From Fulvivirga ligni (GTDB taxonomy: Bacteria; Bacteroidota; Bacteroidia; Cytophagales; Cyclobacteriaceae), in the NCBI RefSeq assembly GCF_021389935.1, contig NZ_CP089979.1, positions 2,585,001 through 2,649,000 on the forward strand: DNA of 64,000 nt. The letters run 5' to 3'. Positions 35,680 through 43,690 of the stretch are shown here, in pieces; position 1 is the stretch's first letter; the number at the start of each line of letters is the position of its first letter. Under the pieces are notes generated by a model that made no database searches, had not been told where the DNA came from, and was given only the letters and a program-made list of their open reading frames with translations. The translations under genes and the position numbers were made by a program.

Positions 35680-36597
35680 TTAGTGATCAGATTGTCCATC
35701 AGATTCACTTGTTTTCCCGAAGCCATATGTAACCTGCCCTTTAAAATCATGTGGAAAGTGCTGATCTTCATCAATTCCAATCTCTATATCTCTGCCATTA
35801 TATGGAATATAGGCCGTTCCAAAAAGATAGTCCCAAATGCTCAGCGACAGGCCGAAATTGACACCATATCTTCTTTCTGCAGGCAATGTCTTGGCATGAT
35901 GCCATATATGCATGGACGGGTTGTTGAATATATATTTTAAAGGGCCAATGTTTAAATTAAAGTTAGCGTGATTCCAATGGCCTATAAATAGCGCGAAAAT
36001 GTGCACTAAAAAGAAATCATCTATACCGAAGCCTATCATGGCCAGTGGTATGTATTCTATGGTTCTATAGGTAACAGTTTCCATCCAGTGAAAACGTAAA
36101 TGGGCGGCAAAACCCATCTGCTCCACAGAGTGATGAATTTTATGAAATTGCCATAGCCTGGGGCTGTAGTGAAGTAGTCGGTGCACCCACCAGTGAATAA
36201 AATCCCTAAGTATAAAGAGTATCAAAAGTTGAAGTCCTCTAGACCAGCTGCCTATTTCAATGGCCACTAGATTCTTTAAGCCAAAAAGAGCTAAAAAATC
36301 ATTGAAGAGATTTACAAATACATCTGAAACAGCATTGTAAACTACAAGAGAGAAAAGGAAGAAGTTAAAGAACATGTAGAATAGATCTAGCCAAAAATCT
36401 TTACGAAATTTAGGTTGATCTTTTCTCCATGGTTGCACCCATTCTAATAAAAAAAATATAAGACTTATTATAATGAGTCCCCAAAAGTAATTAGCGTACC
36501 AGGGTTTGTAAGAATAATTAAAAATCATCTCGTTTTTCAGGTATTCAAAGTAGCCTATATAGGCATTTTTTGCTATTTCGAGGTATTTGCTAACCAT
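35680..36597 (-). CDS. Sterol desaturase / fatty acid hydroxylase family membrane protein
   Basis: 305 residues with four or so membrane segments and the eight-histidine di-iron motif set: HWWVHRLLHY, FHKIHHS and HIWHHAK, with an additional His in HWNHANFN. Members hydroxylate or desaturate lipids using oxygen. N-terminal spans are near 33-52 and 75-100. The gene is upstream of moaA on the same strand (16-base gap), so it may be co-transcribed with moaA, although its role is unrelated to molybdopterin. It is divergent from moaD, with a 62-base gap. Confidence 0.9.
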   Translation of the reverse strand: MVSKYLEIAKNAYIGYFEYLKNEMIFNYSYKPWYANYFWGLIIISLIFFLLEWVQPWRKDQPKFRKDFWLDLFYMFFNFFLFSLVVYNAVSDVFVNLFNDFLALFGLKNLVAIEIGSWSRGLQLLILFILRDFIHWWVHRLLHYSPRLWQFHKIHHSVEQMGFAAHLRFHWMETVTYRTIEYIPLAMIGFGIDDFFLVHIFALFIGHWNHANFNLNIGPLKYIFNNPSMHIWHHAKTLPAERRYGVNFGLSLSIWDYLFGTAYIPYNGRDIEIGIDEDQHFPHDFKGQVTYGFGKTSESDGQSDH

Positions 36598-36659
36598 CCT
36601 GTAAATTTGGATAATATTTCTATGAACTGATTATTTTAAATAATAGTTTAGTTCTCAAT

Positions 36660-36905
36660 ATGAAATTGAAGATATTATTATTTGGTATTACAAAAGACAT
36701 TATTGGCTCTGAAAGTCATGAACTTACAGTAGATAAAAAGTCTGCTAAAGTGAAAGATTTGCGAGCTGTTTTGGTAGCTGATTATCCTGATTTGGAGAAG
36801 TTAAATTCTTTGATGATTGCGGTAAATAACGAGTATGCCGAAGATAACCAAGCTATAGAAGAAACTGACGAAATAGCCTTAATTCCTCCTGTTAGTGGAG
36901 GTTGA
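36660..36905 (+). CDS. moaD: Molybdopterin synthase small subunit
   Basis: An 81-residue ubiquitin-like sulfur carrier. The beta-grasp pattern (MKLKILLFGITKDIIG ... IALIPPVSGG) ends in the Gly-Gly that is adenylated and thiocarboxylated to donate sulfur to the pterin. It ends 3 bases before moaE, the other synthase subunit, so the two are one transcription unit. No MoeB-type adenylyltransferase is found in the window. Confidence 0.95.
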   Translation: MKLKILLFGITKDIIGSESHELTVDKKSAKVKDLRAVLVADYPDLEKLNSLMIAVNNEYAEDNQAIEETDEIALIPPVSGG

Positions 36906-36908
36906 TAT

Positions 36909-37319
36909 ATGATTAAAATAACCGAGCACCCATTAAACCCAGATGACGTAGTAGGTACAGTTTATGATGACGAAGCTGGCGCTACTAACGTGTTTATTGG
37001 TACAGTAAGAGCCCACACCAAAGATAAGAAGGTAAGGAAACTTGAATTCGAGACTTACCTGAACATGGCTATTAAGGAAATTGAGAAAATCATAGAAGAT
37101 GTTAAGGCTAAATGGCCGATCCATCATATCACCATTCATCATAGAGTAGGGGTGTTGACTATTGGAGAGGTAGCCGTGGTAATAGCCGTAAGTTCACCCC
37201 ACAGAAGAGAGAGCTTTGCAGCCTGTGAGTATGCCATTGACACCCTAAAGAAAACTGTACCTATCTGGAAAAAGGAAGTTTTTGAAGATGGTGAGCAGTG
37301 GGTGAGTGCTCATCCTTAA
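36909..37319 (+). CDS. moaE: Molybdopterin synthase catalytic subunit
   Basis: 136 residues that insert the dithiolene sulfurs into precursor Z together with MoaD. Signatures are GATNVFIGTVRAHTKDKKV, LEFETYLNMA, HRVGVLTIGE, SPHRRESFAACEYAIDTLK and the lysine-bearing TVPIWKKE. The size is normal. Downstream it is followed within 70 bases by the ECF-sigma operon, without a recognisable terminator. Confidence 0.96.
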   Translation: MIKITEHPLNPDDVVGTVYDDEAGATNVFIGTVRAHTKDKKVRKLEFETYLNMAIKEIEKIIEDVKAKWPIHHITIHHRVGVLTIGEVAVVIAVSSPHRRESFAACEYAIDTLKKTVPIWKKEVFEDGEQWVSAHP

Positions 37320-37366
37320 TTTTTTATAAAAAAAACTGTATCTTTTTTTAATTCTTGCATTAATAG

Positions 37367-37386
37367 GGTTGTAAATTAAAACAACC
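37367..37386. repeat. Inverted repeat at the head of the ECF sigma operon
   Basis: GGTTGT and ACAACC are perfect 6-bp arms around an 8-base A/T spacer. They sit between moaE and the sigma gene, directly in front of the TTG at 37387 and 42 bases before the preferred ATG. It could be an operator for a dimeric regulator, or an RNA hairpin. No T run follows, so it is unlikely to be a terminator. Confidence 0.35.
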
Positions 37387-37428
37387 TTGGGAAATTCATT
37401 ACGATTAACTTATTCGAAAAACCTGGAG

Positions 37429-37968
37429 ATGGAGCGCTCTGAGTTGGATCTCATAAATGAGTCCAAGCAGAATCCGCGAGCGTTTGAACCACTATATAAG
37501 AAGTATTTTGATCAACTATACTCCTTTATTTTCTATCGCGTAAATGACGCCGATACCGCTAAAGAAATTACTTCTCAGGTTTTCCTCAAAGCCTTATCGA
37601 AAATTCATCAATTTCAGTACAAGGGTCTGCCTTTTTCTTCGTGGCTATATAGAATAGCTATTAATGAATGTAATATTCATTACAGAAGTTCTAAACATTC
37701 TCGCATTGTCGTCCTAGATGAGAAAACCATTGACTACTTAACTAGTGAAATGGGAACCAGCACCATATTCGATGAAGATCTCTTTCAGCAACTAGAGCTT
37801 GTCATTCAAAAGCTTAAGCCTGAGCAGGTTCAACTTGTTCAACTGAGGTTCTTTGACGAGTTGTCATTCAAAGAGATAGGGCAAATCTTAGATGTAACTG
37901 AAAATAATGCCAAGGTGAAATTGTATCGGGTTTTAGATAAAATCCGCTCTAAAATGAATGTCCAATGA
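37429..37968 (+). CDS. ECF RNA polymerase sigma factor
   Basis: 179 residues from the ATG at 37429 (MERSELDLINESKQNP). A TTG at 37387 would add 14 residues that do not look like the family. Region 2 is FEPLYKKYFDQLYSFIFYRV, with the core-binding and -10 recognition helix through TAKEITSQVFLKALSKI and FSSWLYRIAIN. Region 4 is the helix-turn-helix LRFFDELSFKEIGQILDVTENNAKVKLYRVLDKI. It has no extra C-terminal domain. Its stop overlaps the start of the next gene in ATGA; that gene encodes a one-TM protein in the usual anti-sigma position. Confidence 0.92.
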   Translation: MERSELDLINESKQNPRAFEPLYKKYFDQLYSFIFYRVNDADTAKEITSQVFLKALSKIHQFQYKGLPFSSWLYRIAINECNIHYRSSKHSRIVVLDEKTIDYLTSEMGTSTIFDEDLFQQLELVIQKLKPEQVQLVQLRFFDELSFKEIGQILDVTENNAKVKLYRVLDKIRSKMNVQ

Positions 37969-38732
37969 AAAAGTATAGAGTTTTAAAAAATCGGAAGCCG
38001 TTAACCAACTCTGTTTTATCTGAGGCGAAGGACTTTGATGGGCTGATGGATCAGTTTGAGAGTAGAAAACAGCTTAAAATAGATCGTAAGTTCTATATAA
38101 GCACGGGCATAACCATAATAGTGGTAATAATTTTTATGGCATTTCTTAATGAAGTCTTTGTGGTAAAGCCAGCCAATGATGAGGATGCTTTTGAACAAAA
38201 TAAATTACCTGAAAAGTCTATGCCGCTGGAGGCAAAGAAGCCGCAACTGGAAGTTGAAGTGCTTGATAGTGGTAAGGGTCGAGACTTGCATCAACCTTCA
38301 AAGTTACCCCAACCGGAAGTCGTAAAACCAGCGCTAAAAGAAACCCGGAAAAATGAGAGTGTGGCAGTAAAGGATTTACCAAAGTCACAAGTTGATGATA
38401 CTTCAAATCCGGAAGTTACTAAAGAGGAATATGAGTATGTTGAGGCCAGGCCAATAGACGGTATGGAGGAGTTTTATTCCTATTTTGATCATAACCTGAA
38501 ATATCCCCGATCAAGTGTCAAAGATTCGATCAGTGGCGTCACGCTTGTGTCCTTTTTTATAGATGTTTCTGGCCGACCTGTTGATATTTCAATTGATAAG
38601 TCTCTTGGGGCTGCATTTGATGAAGCGGCCATTGATGTGATTAAAAATATGCCTGATTGGCACCCGGCCACTATTAATGGAAAAGCCGTGAAAACTAAAT
38701 TGAGTGTTCCTTTAACTTTTAATCTGAAATAA
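37965..38732 (+). CDS. Single-pass membrane protein with TonB C-terminal domain, in anti-sigma position
   Basis: 255 residues. A cytoplasmic basic N-terminal stretch (1-42) precedes one membrane helix (about 43-66: FYISTGITIIVVIIFMAF). A Pro/Lys/Glu-rich periplasmic spacer follows (about 70-160), then a TonB C-terminal domain (about 170-255: YSYFDHNLKYPRSSV, GVTLVSFFIDVSGRP, LGAAFDEAAIDVIKNMPDW, PLTFNLK). Position and topology are those of an anti-sigma factor, but the periplasmic sensor is a TonB-type domain that normally contacts outer-membrane transporters. It could therefore sense or energise an outer-membrane partner encoded downstream. The gene is 1 base from the cargo gene. Confidence 0.85.
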   Translation: MKKYRVLKNRKPLTNSVLSEAKDFDGLMDQFESRKQLKIDRKFYISTGITIIVVIIFMAFLNEVFVVKPANDEDAFEQNKLPEKSMPLEAKKPQLEVEVLDSGKGRDLHQPSKLPQPEVVKPALKETRKNESVAVKDLPKSQVDDTSNPEVTKEEYEYVEARPIDGMEEFYSYFDHNLKYPRSSVKDSISGVTLVSFFIDVSGRPVDISIDKSLGAAFDEAAIDVIKNMPDWHPATINGKAVKTKLSVPLTFNLK

Positions 38733-38733
38733 T

Positions 38734-41115
38734 ATGAGATACTGTATTTTTATTGTCTTCAGCTTAATAACCATCGGCCTGAGGGCGCAAAATTTCATCC
38801 CTAAAGATTCCGTTGAGATAGGACTCACACAAGTAGTACACTCTGAATGGAATGATCTGAATAATGACGGATTATTAGATTTCATTTTCATTTCCCATGA
38901 TGGCAAGTTCATGAAGGTCCTAAACTCAGATTCCTTGTATCTGGATACATTATTTTCTTCTTACCAATTCACTGATATTTTTAAGGTGGATGATATGAAT
39001 AATGATAATCTTCTGGATGTGATTATGCCTATTCACCATTTAGGAGAAAGTAAGTTGGCCATTTTCTATCAAAAGCAAGATAGCACATTTGATTTACCAT
39101 ATTTCCCCGGTGGGGCCAAGATTAAAGATTATGCTATTGCTGATTTTAATAATGATGGAAGAAAAGATATCGTTTTTACAGATTCACTCAGTAATTCTGA
39201 CCTTAATTTTCTGTATCAGTCATCATCTAATTTTGAATTAATATCAAGTTCAAGTGAAACGGTTAACATATCCTCAATACAAATACTTGACTATGATAAT
39301 AACGGCTATAAGGATTTACTTTATTCTGATGCTTCAGCAGATGAAACTCATGTTTTTTTAAATGAGTGTGAAGAATGGAGGGACTCACTACTATTTTCTC
39401 TGAGCTATCTTGAAATGGATTACACCGATTTTAATGCAGATGGTAAACCTGATCTCCTTCTTGGTGGTACCTCAAGCAGTAAGTCGTTTTTCAGTATATT
39501 ATATGGAGAGTCGCCTGAAGAAATAGATTCACTTTCAGGTAAAAGCTATGATCAGATTTTTATAGCAGATATGAATAGTGATGGTATTGTAGACGTCTCT
39601 CTGTATTCTTCAAGCGGCTCACAAACGGTACTAAGTGATAGTATAAACCAAAGTTATTTTTGGGATAATACTGACAATGGAAATGTACTTTCATACGGAG
39701 ATATTGACTGGGATGGGGATTTAGATAGGGCAATTTTAAGAAATGGATACTTGGTATGGATGGAGAATCTCACTGTACAAAATTTAGCACCGTTGATACC
39801 ATATAATAGTTTCGTTTTTCAGAAAGGCGATGGAGATGTTATAATCTCTTGGGAATCAGGTGGTGATGACCATACTCCGAATGCCAGCTTGACCTTTGAT
39901 GTTTTTGTTGGAAGTGATTTAAGTTCTAATGAGTTTTTATCATCTAATCTTGATTTAAAATCAGCAGAACGGCTTAAAGTGGCGCATGGAAACTCTGGTT
40001 ATCAAAGGCAAATTTTCGTCAATAGTTTAAGCCCAGGAGAATATTTTTATGGTATTCAATCGGTAGATAATTCTTTTTACTCTGGCTTTAGACCAGGTCC
40101 GGGAAATGGTAATAGTTGTAATCAATTACCCATAGAATGTGGCTCATTCATAATTTGCGAACAAATTAGTTATCACACATACCCCACTTGTGATGGAGAT
40201 GTAGATATTCAAGTGGCAGAAAATGTGGGCTGGTATTCAGAGACCTATGGTTATTTGGGGTTTACGAATCATATTGAGTACACTGTAACAGCATCGGATG
40301 TATTATACACTTCTAAGCCTGACCCTTCAAGTTGTGATGATATGCAGGTTTATATAATCACCTTTAATGAGCCATATTTATTAAATGACACCACTATTTG
40401 TGTAGACCAAACCTTAAATCTCCAGTTTCCTTTTGACCCTGAGAGTGTTGTGTGGTCATCAGAGTCGGCTGGTGTTATTTCGAATTCAAACTTCTTTAGT
40501 TATCAATTTAGTGAAGCGGAAACCATATATTATACATATACCTTTCAAGGGTGCACTGTTAGCGACTCTATTTTAGTTGATGTTAGTGAACCCGTTTTAA
40601 ACCTGGTAGGTAATAGTTTTCAGACTTTAAGAGGGGATGGGGTGCAGCTCAGTGCTTCGGGTGCTGAAAGTTATCAATGGACACCTTCATCAGGGCTTAA
40701 TAACCCTAATATCCCAAACCCATTCGCTACACCAAATGAGAGCACCACATATATGGTTATAGGTGTAGATTCTATCGGATGCTCTGCTGAGGGTGAAGTA
40801 CTTGTTATTGTTGTAAAACAGGCATTCTTACCCAATCTGTTTAGTCCTAATGGAGACGGGAACAATGATGTGTTCTTAGCATATGGATTGCAAAATGTTG
40901 AAGATTTTTATTTTAAAATTTATGATCGTTCTGGAGTAACGGTATATGAAACTAGTAGCTATCAAGAGTTGACTGGAAAGGGCTGGGCTGGAGACTATCA
41001 GGGTAAGATGTTGGCTACGGGGGTGTATTATTGGAAGGTCACTGGTAGCTATAATGATGGACAACCAGTGTTATTTAATGAAAAACGAGAGGGAGCCATT
41101 CATTTAATGCGATGA
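38734..41115 (+). CDS. Large surface protein with FG-GAP-like repeats and T9SS type B sorting domain
   Basis: A 793-residue exported protein. The signal peptide is residues 1-18 (ending GLRAQ). About seven propeller-type repeats cover residues 35-345, for example NDLNNDGLLDFIFI, ADFNNDGRKDIVF, TDFNADGKPDLLLGG and GDIDWDGDLDRAIL. A fibronectin-like domain (about 365-445) and Ig/PKD-like domains follow. The C terminus is the gliding-motility-associated type B domain (LFSPNGDGNNDVF, FKIYDRSGVTVYE, LATGVYYWKV, AIHLMR). It ends in an ATGA overlap with a PorP/SprF-OmpA gene. Lower Asp density in the repeats than the 22.8-25.5 kb cargo suggests weaker calcium dependence. Confidence 0.9.
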   Translation: MRYCIFIVFSLITIGLRAQNFIPKDSVEIGLTQVVHSEWNDLNNDGLLDFIFISHDGKFMKVLNSDSLYLDTLFSSYQFTDIFKVDDMNNDNLLDVIMPIHHLGESKLAIFYQKQDSTFDLPYFPGGAKIKDYAIADFNNDGRKDIVFTDSLSNSDLNFLYQSSSNFELISSSSETVNISSIQILDYDNNGYKDLLYSDASADETHVFLNECEEWRDSLLFSLSYLEMDYTDFNADGKPDLLLGGTSSSKSFFSILYGESPEEIDSLSGKSYDQIFIADMNSDGIVDVSLYSSSGSQTVLSDSINQSYFWDNTDNGNVLSYGDIDWDGDLDRAILRNGYLVWMENLTVQNLAPLIPYNSFVFQKGDGDVIISWESGGDDHTPNASLTFDVFVGSDLSSNEFLSSNLDLKSAERLKVAHGNSGYQRQIFVNSLSPGEYFYGIQSVDNSFYSGFRPGPGNGNSCNQLPIECGSFIICEQISYHTYPTCDGDVDIQVAENVGWYSETYGYLGFTNHIEYTVTASDVLYTSKPDPSSCDDMQVYIITFNEPYLLNDTTICVDQTLNLQFPFDPESVVWSSESAGVISNSNFFSYQFSEAETIYYTYTFQGCTVSDSILVDVSEPVLNLVGNSFQTLRGDGVQLSASGAESYQWTPSSGLNNPNIPNPFATPNESTTYMVIGVDSIGCSAEGEVLVIVVKQAFLPNLFSPNGDGNNDVFLAYGLQNVEDFYFKIYDRSGVTVYETSSYQELTGKGWAGDYQGKMLATGVYYWKVTGSYNDGQPVLFNEKREGAIHLMR

Positions 41116-42668
41116 GACTACTTTTAATCATTTTATTTACCATTTTTTATACCAGTAGCACTGCTCAGTATTTTCAATTTTCTCAGTATGACTTCACTCC
41201 TGAGAGGGTTAATCCGGCATTTATATCTGCTTCTAATCATCTCTCTGGCAGTATTATATATCGAAGACAAAGTGTATCAGAAACATTAAATATTAATACT
41301 GCAGATGTTTTTGTAAGTTATCCGCTTTTGACTAGAAGAAACAAGAGATGGTCAGCGATAGGCCTTTCATTTCTGGATGATAGATCTGGATTAACCAATA
41401 TCTACAAGGTAAACGAAATGGCTCTTACGTATGCATTATATGTTCCTGTAACAAGGAATGATGAGGTGAGTCTTGGGGCAAAAGCATTATACCAAAATAG
41501 ACGCTTTTCTTTAGATGGGCTTTATACCGGGAGTCAATATGTGCCAGATCGAGGGTTTCTACCTAGTGTTGATAATGGGGAGGAGGTTGAGAGCTTTCGG
41601 AGACGATTATATACGCTTAGCTTTGGTTTGGGGTGGAGGCATGTTGATCGCTATGGTCATCAGCAAAGCTATGTTGGGATATCGTTTTTTGATTTTAATA
41701 AACCACAAGAGTCCTTCTATGGAGAAGATGCTCAGCTACCCTCTACGGTGGTGTTAAGTGGTAGCTTTCTTGCGTATGAGCAGGGACCATTAAAGGTGTT
41801 TCCTGAAGCTATCGTAACGAAAAGTTCCTCTAAGGCGGTACTGAACCTCGGCGCTATCACCAGGTATGATCTCATGAGTGGTAGGACGTGGAACGGATCC
41901 GTAAATATAATTACTAAATATAATACAGGCGGTTATGTAATTGGAGGCCTTCAACTTGAAAAAACTGATTTTAAAATAGGATTTAGTTATGACCTTTCTG
42001 TTAGTTCCAAGCCTCTAAATAATGCATTTGAAGTGGGGCTGGCCTATAAAACAGAGAGAACTGCAAAAAGAAGAAATAGGGTGGGCAAACGACGAATATC
42101 TAAAAATAAAAGAAGGAAAGGAAAACGATATAGAAGGAAGGAGCCAGACACAAAGAGCAAAGTGACAAAGACTACTGAGGACGTTAGAAATAAGAGTCAA
42201 GAAAAGGATTCTGTGTTTACAGAAACAGAAGTAACAGAGGCTCAGGAGGATAAAGTTATTGTTGTTGAAGATGCTGATTCAGTTATTACAAGTTCCAGAG
42301 TAGGCGACTTTAAACATCATTCATTGAAATTAGATGAAACCAACGTATTGTTCCATTTCGATTTTAATAGTGTGGATATTGATCAGGAATCTCTAGATTA
42401 CATTCGTGAATTATCCGAGGTATTAAAGAGTGATCCTAATCTTAAGGTGAAAATTGTCGGACATACTGATAGTCGGGGTAGTGCTGAGTATAATAAAAAT
42501 CTATCTCTGACCAGATGTAATTCTGTTAAGAACTTATTACTACAATATGGTGTCAATGAAGATCGAGTAGAGGTGGTAGGTATGGGTGAAGAAGAGCCTT
42601 CAGAAGATAATAATACGGCCGCAGGCAGGGCGAAAAACAGAAGGGTTGAATTTATTTTGCACTATTAA
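41112..42668 (+). CDS. PorP/SprF-family barrel fused to an OmpA peptidoglycan-binding domain
   Basis: 518 residues. The signal peptide is 1-18. The PorP/SprF-type barrel spans about 19-315 and opens with FSQYDFTPERVNPAFISAS. A very basic linker (about 317-345, dense in Arg and Lys) and an acidic stretch (about 350-400) follow. The OmpA C-terminal domain (about 405-518) has VLFHFDFNSVDI, VGHTDSRGSAEYN, LSLTRCNSVKN and AGRAKNRRVEFIL. The OmpA domain should bind peptidoglycan, anchoring the outer-membrane barrel. It is coupled to the upstream type B cargo by an ATGA overlap. The last 17 bases overlap the convergent mobA gene. Confidence 0.9.
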   Translation: MRLLLIILFTIFYTSSTAQYFQFSQYDFTPERVNPAFISASNHLSGSIIYRRQSVSETLNINTADVFVSYPLLTRRNKRWSAIGLSFLDDRSGLTNIYKVNEMALTYALYVPVTRNDEVSLGAKALYQNRRFSLDGLYTGSQYVPDRGFLPSVDNGEEVESFRRRLYTLSFGLGWRHVDRYGHQQSYVGISFFDFNKPQESFYGEDAQLPSTVVLSGSFLAYEQGPLKVFPEAIVTKSSSKAVLNLGAITRYDLMSGRTWNGSVNIITKYNTGGYVIGGLQLEKTDFKIGFSYDLSVSSKPLNNAFEVGLAYKTERTAKRRNRVGKRRISKNKRRKGKRYRRKEPDTKSKVTKTTEDVRNKSQEKDSVFTETEVTEAQEDKVIVVEDADSVITSSRVGDFKHHSLKLDETNVLFHFDFNSVDIDQESLDYIRELSEVLKSDPNLKVKIVGHTDSRGSAEYNKNLSLTRCNSVKNLLLQYGVNEDRVEVVGMGEEEPSEDNNTAAGRAKNRRVEFILHY

Positions 42669-43194
42669 TATTCCTCAACTTCTCACTATCATCCTCAGAA
42701 AGCTCTATCACCTTGACATCACGTGTGTCGAGAAAGGTTTTAGGGCTTTTTTGTCCTGATTTGTAGTAAGCCGTTAGATCAGAGAAACAGGAATTCTCCC
42801 AAATCGCACAGAGGGGTTCTATGAAGCCTTTTTTGAAGCAGGTGGCGGCTTTGTGAGTATCCCTCATGGAAATCAGCTGGTTTAGTAGCTGATCATCCAA
42901 ATAGGGCATATCACAAGCTATCACAAGCCAGCTGACATCGGGAAAAGCCTCATGAGCAGCTATTATTCCGGTGAGCGGTCCTTCGCAAAGCTGGTCTTCA
43001 ATATAGGGGAGATTGACATCAGCTTTTTGAGCAGGGTTACAGCTAAGAAATACTTTTTCGCAGTATTTTTCCAGTAAATTGAATGCATGATCTCGCTGCG
43101 GTACATCATGATAACTGATCAGACTTTTATCAGCACCCATTCTTGAGCTTTTACCTCCTATGAGCACCAGGCCATACAAATCATGCTTGCTCAT
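42652..43194 (-). CDS. mobA: Molybdenum cofactor guanylyltransferase
   Basis: 180 residues that attach GMP to molybdopterin to form the dinucleotide cofactor. The nucleotide-binding motif is LIGGKSSRMGADKSL near the N terminus, and the metal-binding region is VIACDMPYLDD. The length matches MobA. Its start overlaps moaC's stop by 4 bases (ATGA), so moaC-mobA is a coupled pair. Its presence suggests the strain uses bis-MGD-type molybdoenzymes. Confidence 0.93.
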   Translation of the reverse strand: MSKHDLYGLVLIGGKSSRMGADKSLISYHDVPQRDHAFNLLEKYCEKVFLSCNPAQKADVNLPYIEDQLCEGPLTGIIAAHEAFPDVSWLVIACDMPYLDDQLLNQLISMRDTHKAATCFKKGFIEPLCAIWENSCFSDLTAYYKSGQKSPKTFLDTRDVKVIELSEDDSEKLRNINSAK

Positions 43195-43670
43195 TCCCTT
43201 TTAAAGTCTTTCTTGCCTCCGGTTTTACTCATCAGTTGGGTTTGCACAATCTTAATGTCATGAGATAACGCCTTGCACATATCGTACACGGTGAGTGCGG
43301 CTACGCTGGCGCCGGTAAGCGCTTCCATCTCTACACCTGTTTTAGAGGTTGTGATGCACTGGCAGTTGATAATGATTTCATCGTTAACAACCTTTATATC
43401 TATTTTGCAATCATCAAGAGGGATAGGATGACAGAAAGGAATAAGTTCTGATGTTTTTTTAGAAGCCATTACTCCCGCTATAATGCTGGTGTGAAAAACG
43501 GGGCCTTTCTTGGTTTGAATGTCATTATCTTTGAGCTGGCTTAATATTTCTCGGCTGACTATTAACTTACTCTGGGCTTGTGCTGTTCTACGAGTGATAG
43601 ATTTCAGGGAGACATCCACCATCTGAGGGTTGCCTTCATTAGAGATATGTGTAAATTTAGACTCTTCCAT
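43191..43670 (-). CDS. moaC: Cyclic pyranopterin monophosphate synthase
   Basis: 159 residues from the ATG at 43670; the frame is open to a TTG 9 bases further up, but the ATG gives the standard N terminus (THISNEGNPQMVDVSLK). MoaC completes the conversion of GTP to precursor Z after MoaA. Family motifs are SELIPFCHPIPL and GVEMEALTGASVAALTVYD, plus the catalytic-lysine region MSKTGGKKDF at the C terminus. It is divergent from moeA with only 20 bases between the start codons, so both promoters must lie inside or at the edge of coding sequence. Confidence 0.95.
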   Translation of the reverse strand: MEESKFTHISNEGNPQMVDVSLKSITRRTAQAQSKLIVSREILSQLKDNDIQTKKGPVFHTSIIAGVMASKKTSELIPFCHPIPLDDCKIDIKVVNDEIIINCQCITTSKTGVEMEALTGASVAALTVYDMCKALSHDIKIVQTQLMSKTGGKKDFKRE

Positions 43671-43690
43671 ATTTAACAAAACTACAAAAA

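Noticed and set aside
35680-36597. Sterol-desaturase gene as a Moco-pathway member
   Set aside because: Although it shares strand and a 16-base gap with moaA, its di-iron His motifs are those of lipid hydroxylases; proximity alone does not support a cofactor role.
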